Positions 1 to 5,758 of a DNA stretch of 6,398 bases are shown here, in pieces. Each line of letters begins with the position of its first letter. Position 1 is the stretch's first letter. The notes beneath the pieces were generated by a model. It had not been told where the DNA came from, did no database searches, and worked only from the letters and a program-made list of their open reading frames with translations. The position numbers were made by a program, and so were the translations under genes. The stretch is from contig JAJDXU010000056.1 of NCBI GenBank assembly GCA_022823105.1, forward strand, positions 1-6,398, read 5' to 3'. Source of the DNA: Dehalococcoidia bacterium. Lineage in GTDB: Bacteria; Chloroflexota; Dehalococcoidia; Lucifugimonadales; UBA3495.

Positions 1-68
1 GGCCGGCGTCCAGCGAGGGCCGGCGCCCCGCGAGGGCCGGCGTCCAGCGAGGGCCGGCGCCCCGCGAG
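1..68. repeat. 34-base tandem duplication of alternating 17-base GC-rich units
   Basis: Four consecutive 17-base units fill these bases. Units 1 and 3 are ggccggcgtccagcgag and units 2 and 4 are ggccggcgccccgcgag; they differ at unit positions 9 and 12. The 34-base pair of units is therefore duplicated perfectly. Each unit carries the self-complementary core gccggc. The array starts at the window edge, so the true copy number is unknown. It lies 14 bases beyond the stop codon of the dehydrogenase gene, so it is intergenic or in that gene's 3' untranslated region. A 17-base period is not a multiple of three, which argues against a coding repeat. It is too short and lacks spacers, so it is not CRISPR. 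Confidence 0.95.
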
Positions 69-82
69 TGGGGGCGAACTCG

Positions 83-874
83 CTATCTGTTTCCCGCCGA
101 CCGCCCGCCGTCCACCATGTAAACGCCGCCCGTGCAGAAGCTGCTGTCGTCGCTGGCCAGGAATAGCATCAGCCGCGCCACCTCCTCCGGATGGCCGTAC
201 CGACCCAGGGGTATCCGGGCCGACGCCGCGCGGTAGGTCTGCTCGACGGTGACGTTCGCGTCGTCCGCGGCGGCCACCCGCTGCTCCTCGATGGACCGCA
301 TCATGCGCGTTTCGATGGGGGCGGGATTCACCGTATTGACCCGAATGCCTTGGGAAGCTCCCTCCATGGCCGCCGTGCGCATGAGACCGATCACCGCGTG
401 CTTGCTGGTGGTGTACGCCGACATGTCGGGGCCGGCGCCGATTCCGGCGGTCGAGGATGTGATCACGATGCTGCCGCCGCCGCGTTCGCGCATCACCGGC
501 ACCACGTATTTGATGCCAAGCCAGACGCCGCGCACGTTCACCGCCATCACCCGGTCGAACACGTCGATGGGATAGTCCGGGATTGGCGATAGCTGCCCCT
601 CAATACCAGCGTTGGCGAGATACACATCGATGCCGCCCCAGCGTTCCGCTGCAGCTCGGACGTAAGCCTGGCTCTGCGCCGGGTCAGTCACGTCCGCCAC
701 CGAGTAGCTGGCCCGATCCTCGCCGATCGATCCGACCAAGTCCTGCAGGGCCGTCTCGTCGACATCCACCAGCGCAACGCGGGCTCCCTCATCGGCGAAC
801 AGTCGGGACGCGGCCCGGCCGATGCCGCCCGTCGCGCCGGTGATCAGAGCAACCTTCCCATCCAGGCGAGGCAT
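83..874 (-). CDS. Classical short-chain dehydrogenase/reductase (SDR), 263 aa
   Basis: This is an NAD(P)-dependent oxidoreductase of the classical SDR superfamily, expected to act in the cytoplasm on an alcohol or ketone substrate; the substrate cannot be read from the sequence. Numbered from the ATG at 874, it has the Rossmann dinucleotide motif TGATGGIG (12-19), an Asp at 37 at the end of the second beta strand (usually NAD rather than NADP preference), a conserved Asp at 61, NAG at 88-90, and the catalytic Ser141, Tyr154 and Lys158 in the YxxxK spacing. The C-terminus ends with the usual VDGG segment. NPAP replaces the common NPGP at 183-186. Length is normal for the family. The start is set by AGGAG 7 bases before the ATG; a TTG two codons upstream lies between that site and the ATG and is unlikely. 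It has its own promoter and no operon partner here. The family call is firm; the function beyond it is unknown. Confidence 0.96.
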   Translation of the reverse strand: MPRLDGKVALITGATGGIGRAASRLFADEGARVALVDVDETALQDLVGSIGEDRASYSVADVTDPAQSQAYVRAAAERWGGIDVYLANAGIEGQLSPIPDYPIDVFDRVMAVNVRGVWLGIKYVVPVMRERGGGSIVITSSTAGIGAGPDMSAYTTSKHAVIGLMRTAAMEGASQGIRVNTVNPAPIETRMMRSIEEQRVAAADDANVTVEQTYRAASARIPLGRYGHPEEVARLMLFLASDDSSFCTGGVYMVDGGRSAGNR

Positions 875-881
875 GTTCAAA

Positions 882-888
882 CTCCTTT
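882..888 (-). promoter_or_regulatory. Ribosome binding site of the SDR gene, decides the start
   Basis: On the minus strand the sequence reads aaaggagtttgaacatg. AGGAG sits 7 bases before the ATG at 874-872, an ideal distance. This favours the ATG over the in-frame TTG at 880-878, which is only one base from the Shine-Dalgarno sequence. Confidence 0.85.
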
Positions 889-897
889 GTGGGTTCG

Positions 898-1212
898 ATG
901 ACCGAAGTCCCGGGGCCGTTCGGCCGTCTCATCAATGCAGTGCCCGCGATTATAGGAACCGCCATCGATGCGATCAACCCAACAGGAGGCTCACGCGTAC
1001 CCGGCTTGACGGGGTTGGATGCTGAAGAGGTTGTCGGGCGGGTCGGGGGTGCAGATTGTCGTGAGTGCAGCTTCCTGGTTTTCATTGACCATCAGGCAGC
1101 GTTCCGGGAGGTTGTCGCCGCAATTTTTCAGATTCGGGGTGACCTTCAGGAACCCAAACCGTCTTACCAGCGGAAGCCGGTGCACTGGCAACCTGCCGAC
1201 AGGCATCCGTGA
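898..1212 (+). CDS. Doubtful small ORF, divergent from the SDR gene
   Basis: An ATG at 898 opens a frame of 104 codons ending with TGA at 1210-1212. The predicted product begins MTEVPGPFGRLINAVPAIIG and has a fairly natural composition, with a hydrophobic stretch near its N-terminus and two Cys spaced CREC. Against it: there is no Shine-Dalgarno sequence before the ATG, it overlaps the minus-strand promoter of the SDR gene, and I recognise no family. It competes with equally weak minus-strand frames over the same bases. I keep it only so that the region is not left blank. Confidence 0.15.
   Translation: MTEVPGPFGRLINAVPAIIGTAIDAINPTGGSRVPGLTGLDAEEVVGRVGGADCRECSFLVFIDHQAAFREVVAAIFQIRGDLQEPKPSYQRKPVHWQPADRHP
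949..977 (-). promoter_or_regulatory. Sigma-70-type promoter for the SDR gene
   Basis: On the minus strand there is TTGATC (977-972), a 17-base spacer, and a perfect TATAAT (954-949). Transcription would start near 942, giving an untranslated leader of about 70 bases before the ATG at 874. Within that leader, bases 914-925 form a short perfect inverted repeat (ggccg, tt, cggcc) that could be an operator half-site pair or a small hairpin; this is only inference. The -10 match and spacing are seen directly; use in vivo is inferred. Confidence 0.6.
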
Positions 1213-1328
1213 CCAAGACGACGATTTTGCGGTTTGCTGAATTTTCGTGAACGGTGAACCCGCCGCTTTCTCCATGCCACAAACATACTCTCAACCTCGC
1301 GTTTTCCTCGGTAGTTGCTCGGCGCCAT
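1164..1328 (-). CDS. Possible 54-aa basic small protein or 5' end of a broken gene
   Basis: An ATG at 1328 is preceded on the minus strand by AGGAG (1340-1336) with a 7-base spacer, exactly the arrangement of the SDR gene. The frame runs 54 codons to a stop at 1164-1166. The product is very basic in the middle (many Arg and Lys around residues 19-38) and has two Cys pairs near the end; no family is recognised. Other minus-strand frames continue downstream with protein-like text, so this could be the start of a gene now frameshifted. The ribosome site is the only positive evidence. Confidence 0.25.
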   Translation of the reverse strand: MAPSNYRGKREVESMFVAWRKRRVHRSRKFSKPQNRRLGHGCLSAGCQCTGFRW

Positions 1329-1603
1329 GTTTCGACTCCTCAGTGGTCGGCTACCCCAAGTCGCCAATGGGTCTGGGCCCAGGGCTACCCCCGGCGGACG
1401 GTGGAAACTTCCAGCGCACAACCGTTATGTCCACCGGCCCGCAAAACTTGGCCGTGTGAGCAGTCAGGTTCGATGTCGTCGGTTGCGGGCTGCATATCCT
1501 CGTAATTCGCGAACCGTTTCCCAAAACGCACGCGAGCCAAAAAGCGCGCATGCAACTCTGTGGCGCTGTCGGCATTGGCTGCGGTTTCACAGGCGTTGCC
1601 TGT

Positions 1604-1684
1604 TCACTTGCCAGCGTCGGCAGCCAGCCAAACCGATGGAACATCAAAGCGTGCCCCACATTTGGCGCACCGACATTTCGCCAT
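1604..1684 (-). CDS. Possible 26-aa peptide with a zinc-ribbon-like CxxC knuckle
   Basis: From an ATG at 1684 the minus strand encodes a 26-residue peptide beginning MAKCRCAKCGARFDVP and then stopping. The CxxCGARF segment resembles the first knuckle of zinc-ribbon proteins, which normally need a second CxxC that is absent here. No Shine-Dalgarno sequence precedes the ATG. It may be a remnant of a longer zinc-ribbon gene or a chance frame. Confidence is low. Confidence 0.2.
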   Translation of the reverse strand: MAKCRCAKCGARFDVPSVWLAADAGK

Positions 1685-1804
1685 AGCCGTGCGAACATGC
1701 CGGCCGTTTCGCGGGAACGTATCGGATTGGTTGCTGCCGGTGAGCATACCGGGACGCGGCAGGCTCTGGTCACTGAGGTCGGCACCTCGGGTCGGTCCCG
1801 TTGC

Positions 1805-2163
1805 CTGGCGCGCAAGCCGAGAGCCTTCGCCCGGCGCCGTTTCAGGGAGCGGCTCTGCCCCACCCGGCACTTCCGCCTGCCTGCGACGCCCTCAGGGAAT
1901 GGAGTGGGGAACGGGCCGACGCGGAGTACGTCCCCATCCTGCACCTGGAGGCCACCACAATGGAGGCCACCACAATGGAGGCCAATGTGGACAGCGCGCT
2001 GTGCCTGCTGTTGGAGGCGTGCCAGCCCTTTGACTACGCCGAGGTGTGGGACCTGGCCGAGCCCAAGCCGCCCGAGGCGCCGGCGCTTGACCGAGGAGTC
2101 GGACCAGAAGATCTACGACGGCTGTTCACCATCGGCCTGGCAGGATCGGAGGTCTGCGGATGA
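1805..2163 (+). pseudogene. istA: IS21 transposase IstA, C-terminal remnant with frameshifts
   Basis: IstA is the DDE transposase of IS21 elements; only about the last 120 codons remain. Pieces read in order are LARKPRAFARRRFRERL (second frame, from 1805), then from about 1879 in the first frame CDALREW..ERADAEY and MEANVDSALCLLLEA..PFDYAEV..LAEPKPPEAPAL, then LTEESDQKIYDG in the second frame from about 2087, then back to the first frame near 2122 to the TGA at 2161-2163. These match my recollection of the C-terminal wording of IS21 transposases. The three frame changes near 1880, 2087 and 2122 make it a pseudogene, and the catalytic domain is absent. A 15-base in-frame duplication lies at 1946-1985. 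Upstream of 1805 the resemblance ends abruptly, which suggests a deletion or recombination junction. Confidence 0.78.
1946..1985 (+). repeat. 15-base direct tandem repeat inside the istA remnant
   Basis: The unit tggaggccaccacaa occurs twice in a row (1946-1960 and 1961-1975) and is followed by a partial third copy tggaggcca. In the istA frame this writes LEATT, MEATT, MEAN. The family normally has, as I recall, a single ATTMEAN-like segment, so this looks like a slippage duplication that kept the frame. Confidence 0.9.
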
Positions 2164-2624
2164 TGGACGCCGACACCAGCTTCGCGCAGGAGCGCATCGG
2201 CAAGCTCTGCCACCAATTCAAAATGCCCGCCTTGGTCGCCCAGTCGGTAGCGCACTTCACCGCGGCTGGCCACGGCGACGCCCTGTCCAGGCAACCGCGC
2301 AAGCTGGACAGCTTCGACTCCCTGCTCCGGGACCACTGGGGCTGCCTCCCCCAGAGCCGACCCCGTGCTTGACACAGGGGCAACGAGGAGTCCGAGATCC
2401 TCTTCACTCTGATTGCCGAACGCTGCGTACGCAGGTCGCTGGGCATCACCTCCAACCTGGTCTTCTCCGAGTGGGAACGCATCTTCGCCAACCCGATGGC
2501 CACCGCCGCGGCGATTTACCGGGTGATGTACCAGGCCGTCATTCTGAAATTCGACGTCCCTAGCTACCGGACTCACGCAGCCCAGCAGCGGGGTCGGTCA
2601 GAGGAGGTGAACCGGCCAAACTAA
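2160..2624 (+). pseudogene. istB: IS21 helper ATPase IstB, internally deleted with in-frame stop
   Basis: IstB is the AAA+ ATPase that assists IstA in target choice. The ATG at 2160 overlaps the istA stop (ATGA), the usual coupling in IS21. The first 40 residues (SFAQERIGKLCHQFKMPALV, then QSVAHFTAAGHGDAL) are N-terminal IstB. The text then jumps at about 2286 to RKLDSFDSLLRDHWGCLPQ, which corresponds to the Walker B region, so roughly 100 residues with the Walker A loop are gone. The Walker B wording is itself degraded (RDHWG where LDDLG is usual). A TGA at 2370-2372 interrupts the same frame, which then resumes with EESEILFTLIAERC, RRSLGITSNLVFSEWERIF, ANPMATAAAI and FDVPSYRT to the TAA at 2622-2624. 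Identification is firm and it is not functional. Confidence 0.88.
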
Positions 2625-2649
2625 TCGACGGCAATTCGGCAAATCTGGT

Positions 2650-3102
2650 TCACGCGGGACACTTGAAGGTCTCGTCGATTTCGGAGAAATTGCCGTCCCG
2701 GGCGCGGAAGGCGCTGGTCATCCCGCCGTGCTTGGACTCGGACCCAGTGCTGGGCTGCCGCACCTGACGGAGGCGCTCGTAGTTGGTCTGGTCCGCCGTG
2801 GTCGGGTGCGTGTTCCGCCACACCTTCATGGTCTCGCGGGGCCATTCGGAATCGAACTTTTTGTACGCCGCCATTCGGAAGTCGTCGCCCTTCTTCACGT
2901 GGGCTGCCGGGCAACCGATCTCCCGTGACGGGTCGTATTTGCCGGTGGCCGGCGCGGCGTGTACTTGGCCCCGGGTCGCCGCAAGCTCTACGGTCACGAA
3001 GGCGAAACCGATGATGGCAAACAGAGACAGCAGCGCTATGGCTCCGGCTCTGCTTATTCTCCTGAACCTCATATAGAGGGGACTGCCGTGTATCTTGATC
3101 AT
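2650..3102 (-). CDS. Small membrane-anchored or exported protein, 150 aa, unknown
   Basis: I do not recognise the family. The product starts with a short basic N-terminus (Arg and Lys up to residue 18), then a hydrophobic segment at about 19-42 (AGAIALLSLFAIIGFAFVTV), followed by AATRGQVHAA, which could be a signal peptidase I site or the end of a membrane anchor. The rest, about 100 residues, is hydrophilic, rich in Lys, Arg, Asp and Glu, with only two Cys (64 and 148, the latter three residues from the end) that could form one disulfide outside the cytoplasm. The ATG at 3102 is chosen because GAGG lies 7 bases upstream; the Met at codon 11 lacks a ribosome site. A TTGACA promoter lies 120 bases upstream. 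It converges on the IS21 remnant, 25 bases away, so its very C-terminus might have been altered by that insertion. Confidence 0.7.
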   Translation of the reverse strand: MIKIHGSPLYMRFRRISRAGAIALLSLFAIIGFAFVTVELAATRGQVHAAPATGKYDPSREIGCPAAHVKKGDDFRMAAYKKFDSEWPRETMKVWRNTHPTTADQTNYERLRQVRQPSTGSESKHGGMTSAFRARDGNFSEIDETFKCPA

Positions 3103-3109
3103 TTTGTAT

Positions 3110-3113
3110 CCTC
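3110..3113 (-). promoter_or_regulatory. Ribosome binding site of the 150-aa exported protein gene
   Basis: The minus strand reads gtgaggatacaaaatg: GAGG followed by 7 bases and the ATG at 3102-3100. It supports this start over the in-frame ATG ten codons further in. Confidence 0.65.
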
Positions 3114-3224
3114 ACGGTGTTTGAGTTATTGAAGCCGGCGCGTGGGCCGTCGACGACGGGTAGGGAATCATTATGAAGAATCTAATCGTGTTGTTTGATA
3201 TTGTTTATTGGCGGTTATGATTTA

Positions 3225-3253
3225 ATGCTATTACGCGCCTCTCAATCTGTCAA
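3225..3253 (-). promoter_or_regulatory. Sigma-70-type promoter for the 150-aa exported protein gene
   Basis: On the minus strand there is a perfect TTGACA (3253-3248), a 17-base spacer, and TAGCAT (3230-3225), four of six matching TATAAT. It sits in the most AT-rich patch of the window (about 3165-3235), while the surroundings are GC-rich. Transcription would begin near 3218, leaving a leader of about 115 bases, long enough for some leader control, although no riboswitch or clear hairpin was recognised. Activity is inferred. Confidence 0.6.
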
Positions 3254-3535
3254 CGTGTGGGCGCAGGAGCACAGGGACATTCGATAGTCCCAAAGCCATG
3301 CAAATGTTTGCGGCTCAGGTAGTCCCTGAAAATCCCGTCCGCTCGTGGTTCGACCGGCCCACTATGAGCGGACCACTGTGCCGGCGCGTGCAATTATCGA
3401 GAGGCCGAACGCGGGGTAGCGCCGCTATCCGGAGCTTCGCCCGGTTCACAGGCGTTAACGCGTTTAGGTTACCCAGACCGTATGGCGCCCTCCGGACACC
3501 AACTATTGCTCCGCTGGAGTGGTCCGAATCTGGCG
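3254..3535. other. Intergenic stretch downstream of the subtilase gene
   Basis: About 280 bases between the subtilase stop at 3536 and the promoter at 3225-3253. Short frames exist on both strands, for example a plus-strand ATG at 3298, but none has a ribosome site or recognisable family, and the longest run antisense into the subtilase gene. I saw no convincing rho-independent terminator for the subtilase gene: there is no GC-rich hairpin followed by a T run on the minus strand. Confidence 0.5.
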
Positions 3536-5758
3536 TTACGGTGCGGTTGTGTGGAATGACCAGCGCGGGCTGCTCGGCCAGCTGTACCTGCCGCCGAAGT
3601 GCTCCCGCGTGTTCTCCACGTCGTTGCTGGTCAGGACCGTGAATGCGTGGCGTACGCCCGGCGCCAATCGCCGCACGGTGTACTCCACACGTCCACCCTG
3701 CTCCGTAAAGTTGAGAGCGTTCACGTCTACGTAGATGAAGGCTTCGAGCCATTCACCGGTGTTGCTGGCCTTGGCGAGCTCGTAATCCGTTACCATGTTG
3801 ACGTACCCAATGCGATAGTAGGTTGCCTCGTCCACGGCGTTCCAGGACACGACGACTTCCCCGGGATTGATGCCGTCACGTACCTCGATGTTGCCCGTGG
3901 GCGGCGCGGCAGGCGCGAGGCCGGGCGCGGACGCCTGCACCACCGGCAACGTCGCCATACCGTGCCCCCAGGTGTTATCGTCGCCAGCAGCGCCACGGTC
4001 TACCGCGTTCTGCTCCAAGTAGCGGACCACTTCGGCCGGACTGTAATCGGGGAACCTCTGCTTGACCAGGGCCGCCATACCGGCCACGTGCGGCGCGGCT
4101 TGGCTGGTGCCAGGAAACCAACATTGGTTGCCGTCCACGGAAAGGAGCTCGTCCGTGGCCGTGGTTCCGCACGCAACGCCCGTGATGTCCGGTTTGGTTC
4201 GACCATCGATGGTTGGCCCTCGGGAACTGTACGCAGCGATGGTGTTGGTGTTCCAGTAGTGAGCGGCTCCGACCGCCAACATTCCCGCGCTGCGGCTTTC
4301 CTCCGGGTTGCCCATGTGATGGCTCGGGGACTGATATTGAATGTGGTCCAGAGGGTCCCACGCGAGAAGTTGCATCCACGCTGGCGGGTTAGGGCACACG
4401 TTTTTCTGTATCGCAACGAAGTAGATGCCGGCCTCGTCAGCGGTGGCGGGACCTAGAAATCCCACGGCGGCGAGGGGAGTGTCGCCATCACCGCCGTCTT
4501 GAATCCTCACATCCGCGTCTACGATCATGTAGTTGCCACTGGAGTCCCTGCGGTTTTCAAAAAGCAACAGGTCCAAGTCGCAATCTGCGGCCTGCCAACT
4601 ATCATCCCAGCGCAATAGGAGCAGCACGGGAGCATCCCCTTCGAGGACTCGAAAAGCATTTCCCACGTCGTCCGACCTGAAGTGATGAAACCCGGTGTCG
4701 TTCGGGTCGAAGAACTGCCCGTACCACACCCGCCGTGCGTCGTTTCCACCCGCATTGATCCAGGTAATATCATTCGCTACTGCTGTTTCAATGGTCTTTA
4801 GGGGACTATTGCTGGAAGGTGAGGTGCCATCGCCTGGGCCGTCATAAGCAAAACCCAACGAAACGTTGATGACTTTCACGCCCTGGTCGGCCATCCAGTC
4901 CGCAGCGTTTCGCAAATCCCCAAACGAGTGAACCTTGGCAATGTAGAGTTCGGCTTCTGGTGCGACATCAATCACGGTCTCGGCAACCGCCGTCCCATGA
5001 TCGCTGCCCGCCTCACAATCGGAGAGTTGAGAAGTCGGAGCCTTTGGCCCGTCAAAATAGCACCGAGCAGTCACATTGGCCGGTAACTCGCTCCCTTGCA
5101 ATCGGCTAAATCCTTCAAAGCCGGAATCGATGACTCCGACCTTGATGCTGCTTCCCCGATATCCCAGATTGTGCCAAGCGTCGGCTCCATGCAAACCTAC
5201 GCCCTGACTAATCACCCGCTCCCGGCTTTGATGGGACTGGGGCGGTATGACGGTATCCACACGCAGGACCCCCGGTTGCTCGGATGCGGCTCCCAACATG
5301 GACGGCGGGATATGGGCTTCTATGTAATCAGCCCCGACATTGCGCACGAATATCCCGTTGTCCTCCAAATACTGCCGGACGTCATCAACGCGCTCCGGTT
5401 CGACGTAGAGCGTGACCAGTACCGGTTCGGCGTCCGTTTCGGTTGTGCGCTGTTGAGCGTCGGATGGTTGGTGAACGCCTGCGTAATCCTCCGCCAGTTG
5501 GTTCAGGTGAGAATCCAGGTTGGGGTACGCCGGAGGTTCCTTGGTAATCGGAGGCAGATTCACTTGTTCCTGCACATCGTCCGTTTGCAGGGAAACGCGG
5601 TCAACAACGGGTTCCGGCGGGATTGGCGCAACTGCCGCGTCGGGAGGTTCAGGGGCATTGGCGGCAAACAGGATGCCAGCGCTCAATGCCATCGCCAGCA
5701 AAATCGCCAGCGCGGTCAGCGTCAACCATTGCTTATTGGACAAACGGCGAGCACTCAT
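3536..5758 (-). CDS. Secreted or membrane-anchored subtilisin-like serine peptidase (S8), 740 aa
   Basis: This is an extracytoplasmic endopeptidase of family S8. Residues 1-10 are basic and 11-33 hydrophobic (signal peptide or anchor), followed by a Pro-rich linker (35-80). Residues 112-170 look like an inhibitor/propeptide region ending before the catalytic domain at about 188-605. The triad is Asp211 (VGVIDSGFEGF), His254 (SDHGTAVAE) and Ser552 (PGTSQAAPHVAG); Asn339 in AGGN is the oxyanion-hole residue. About 140 residues (343-480) are inserted between Asn339 and the Ser552 region, beta-rich with LRWDDSW and DLDLLLFE, resembling the sandwich inserts of large bacterial subtilases. The C-terminus (617-712) is Fn3-like (VVVSWNAVDEATYYRIGY). 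After the signal there are six Cys (233, 248, 393, 455, 530, 546), possibly three disulfides. AAGGGG lies 5 bases before the ATG. Single gene, no partner. The substrate is unknown; nutrient proteolysis is an inference. Confidence 0.95.
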   Translation of the reverse strand: MSARRLSNKQWLTLTALAILLAMALSAGILFAANAPEPPDAAVAPIPPEPVVDRVSLQTDDVQEQVNLPPITKEPPAYPNLDSHLNQLAEDYAGVHQPSDAQQRTTETDAEPVLVTLYVEPERVDDVRQYLEDNGIFVRNVGADYIEAHIPPSMLGAASEQPGVLRVDTVIPPQSHQSRERVISQGVGLHGADAWHNLGYRGSSIKVGVIDSGFEGFSRLQGSELPANVTARCYFDGPKAPTSQLSDCEAGSDHGTAVAETVIDVAPEAELYIAKVHSFGDLRNAADWMADQGVKVINVSLGFAYDGPGDGTSPSSNSPLKTIETAVANDITWINAGGNDARRVWYGQFFDPNDTGFHHFRSDDVGNAFRVLEGDAPVLLLLRWDDSWQAADCDLDLLLFENRRDSSGNYMIVDADVRIQDGGDGDTPLAAVGFLGPATADEAGIYFVAIQKNVCPNPPAWMQLLAWDPLDHIQYQSPSHHMGNPEESRSAGMLAVGAAHYWNTNTIAAYSSRGPTIDGRTKPDITGVACGTTATDELLSVDGNQCWFPGTSQAAPHVAGMAALVKQRFPDYSPAEVVRYLEQNAVDRGAAGDDNTWGHGMATLPVVQASAPGLAPAAPPTGNIEVRDGINPGEVVVSWNAVDEATYYRIGYVNMVTDYELAKASNTGEWLEAFIYVDVNALNFTEQGGRVEYTVRRLAPGVRHAFTVLTSNDVENTREHFGGRYSWPSSPRWSFHTTAP

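Larger units (their letters stand above)
978..1804. other. Gene-poor stretch with only weak or decayed frames
   Basis: No frame here gives a protein that I recognise. On the minus strand, several short frames abut one another and look as if one ancestral reading frame might have been broken. One of them (stop at 991) contains the protein-like stretch NLKNCGDNLPERCLMVNE. Another (stop at 1082) contains HENSANRKIVVLVTDACRQV. Whether these belong together cannot be decided by eye. Two short candidates inside this stretch are listed separately. The left edge of the IS21 remnant near 1805 is where recognisable homology starts; no terminal inverted repeat of that element was found here. Confidence 0.5.
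1805..2624 (+). mobile_element. Decayed IS21-family insertion sequence (istA 3' part plus istB)
   Basis: Two overlapping remnants in the order istA then istB, on the same strand and with an overlapping stop and start, are the hallmark of an IS21-family element. Most of istA, including the DDE catalytic core, is missing, and the left terminal inverted repeat was not found. The right end should lie within a few tens of bases after the istB stop at 2624; the stop of the neighbouring minus-strand gene is already at 2650, so the right terminus and that gene may touch or overlap. With three frame changes, an internal deletion and an in-frame stop, the element cannot transpose on its own. Confidence 0.8.

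Noticed and set aside
1..68. Possible CRISPR array
   Set aside because: The units are 17 bases with no unique spacers between them; it is a simple tandem repeat.
191..592. Plus-strand 133-codon frame
   Set aside because: It is fully antisense to the well-supported SDR gene and its text (Arg, His and Gly rich) is typical of a shadow frame.
1351..1944. Minus-strand 197-codon frame
   Set aside because: Its first part is antisense to the istA remnant and the rest resembles nothing; there is no ribosome site.
1550..2563. Plus-strand 337-codon open frame
   Set aside because: It is long only because of GC-rich sequence. It passes through the IS21 remnant mostly out of frame, with the true istA pieces in it only at about 1805-1880 and 2087-2122.
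2034..2576. Minus-strand 180-codon frame
   Set aside because: Antisense to the istB remnant, which is recognisable on the plus strand.
2621..3115. Minus-strand 164-codon frame overlapping the exported protein gene
   Set aside because: It is another frame of the same bases. The 150-codon frame has the ribosome site, the hydrophobic signal and better composition.
3400..3535. Rho-independent terminator for the subtilase gene
   Set aside because: I looked for a GC hairpin followed by T residues on the minus strand and found none convincing.
3298..3642. Plus-strand 114-codon frame starting at ATG 3298
   Set aside because: No ribosome site, no family, and its second half is antisense to the subtilase gene.
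3599..4456. Plus-strand 285-codon frame
   Set aside because: Wholly antisense to the subtilase gene, whose catalytic motifs are intact on the minus strand.
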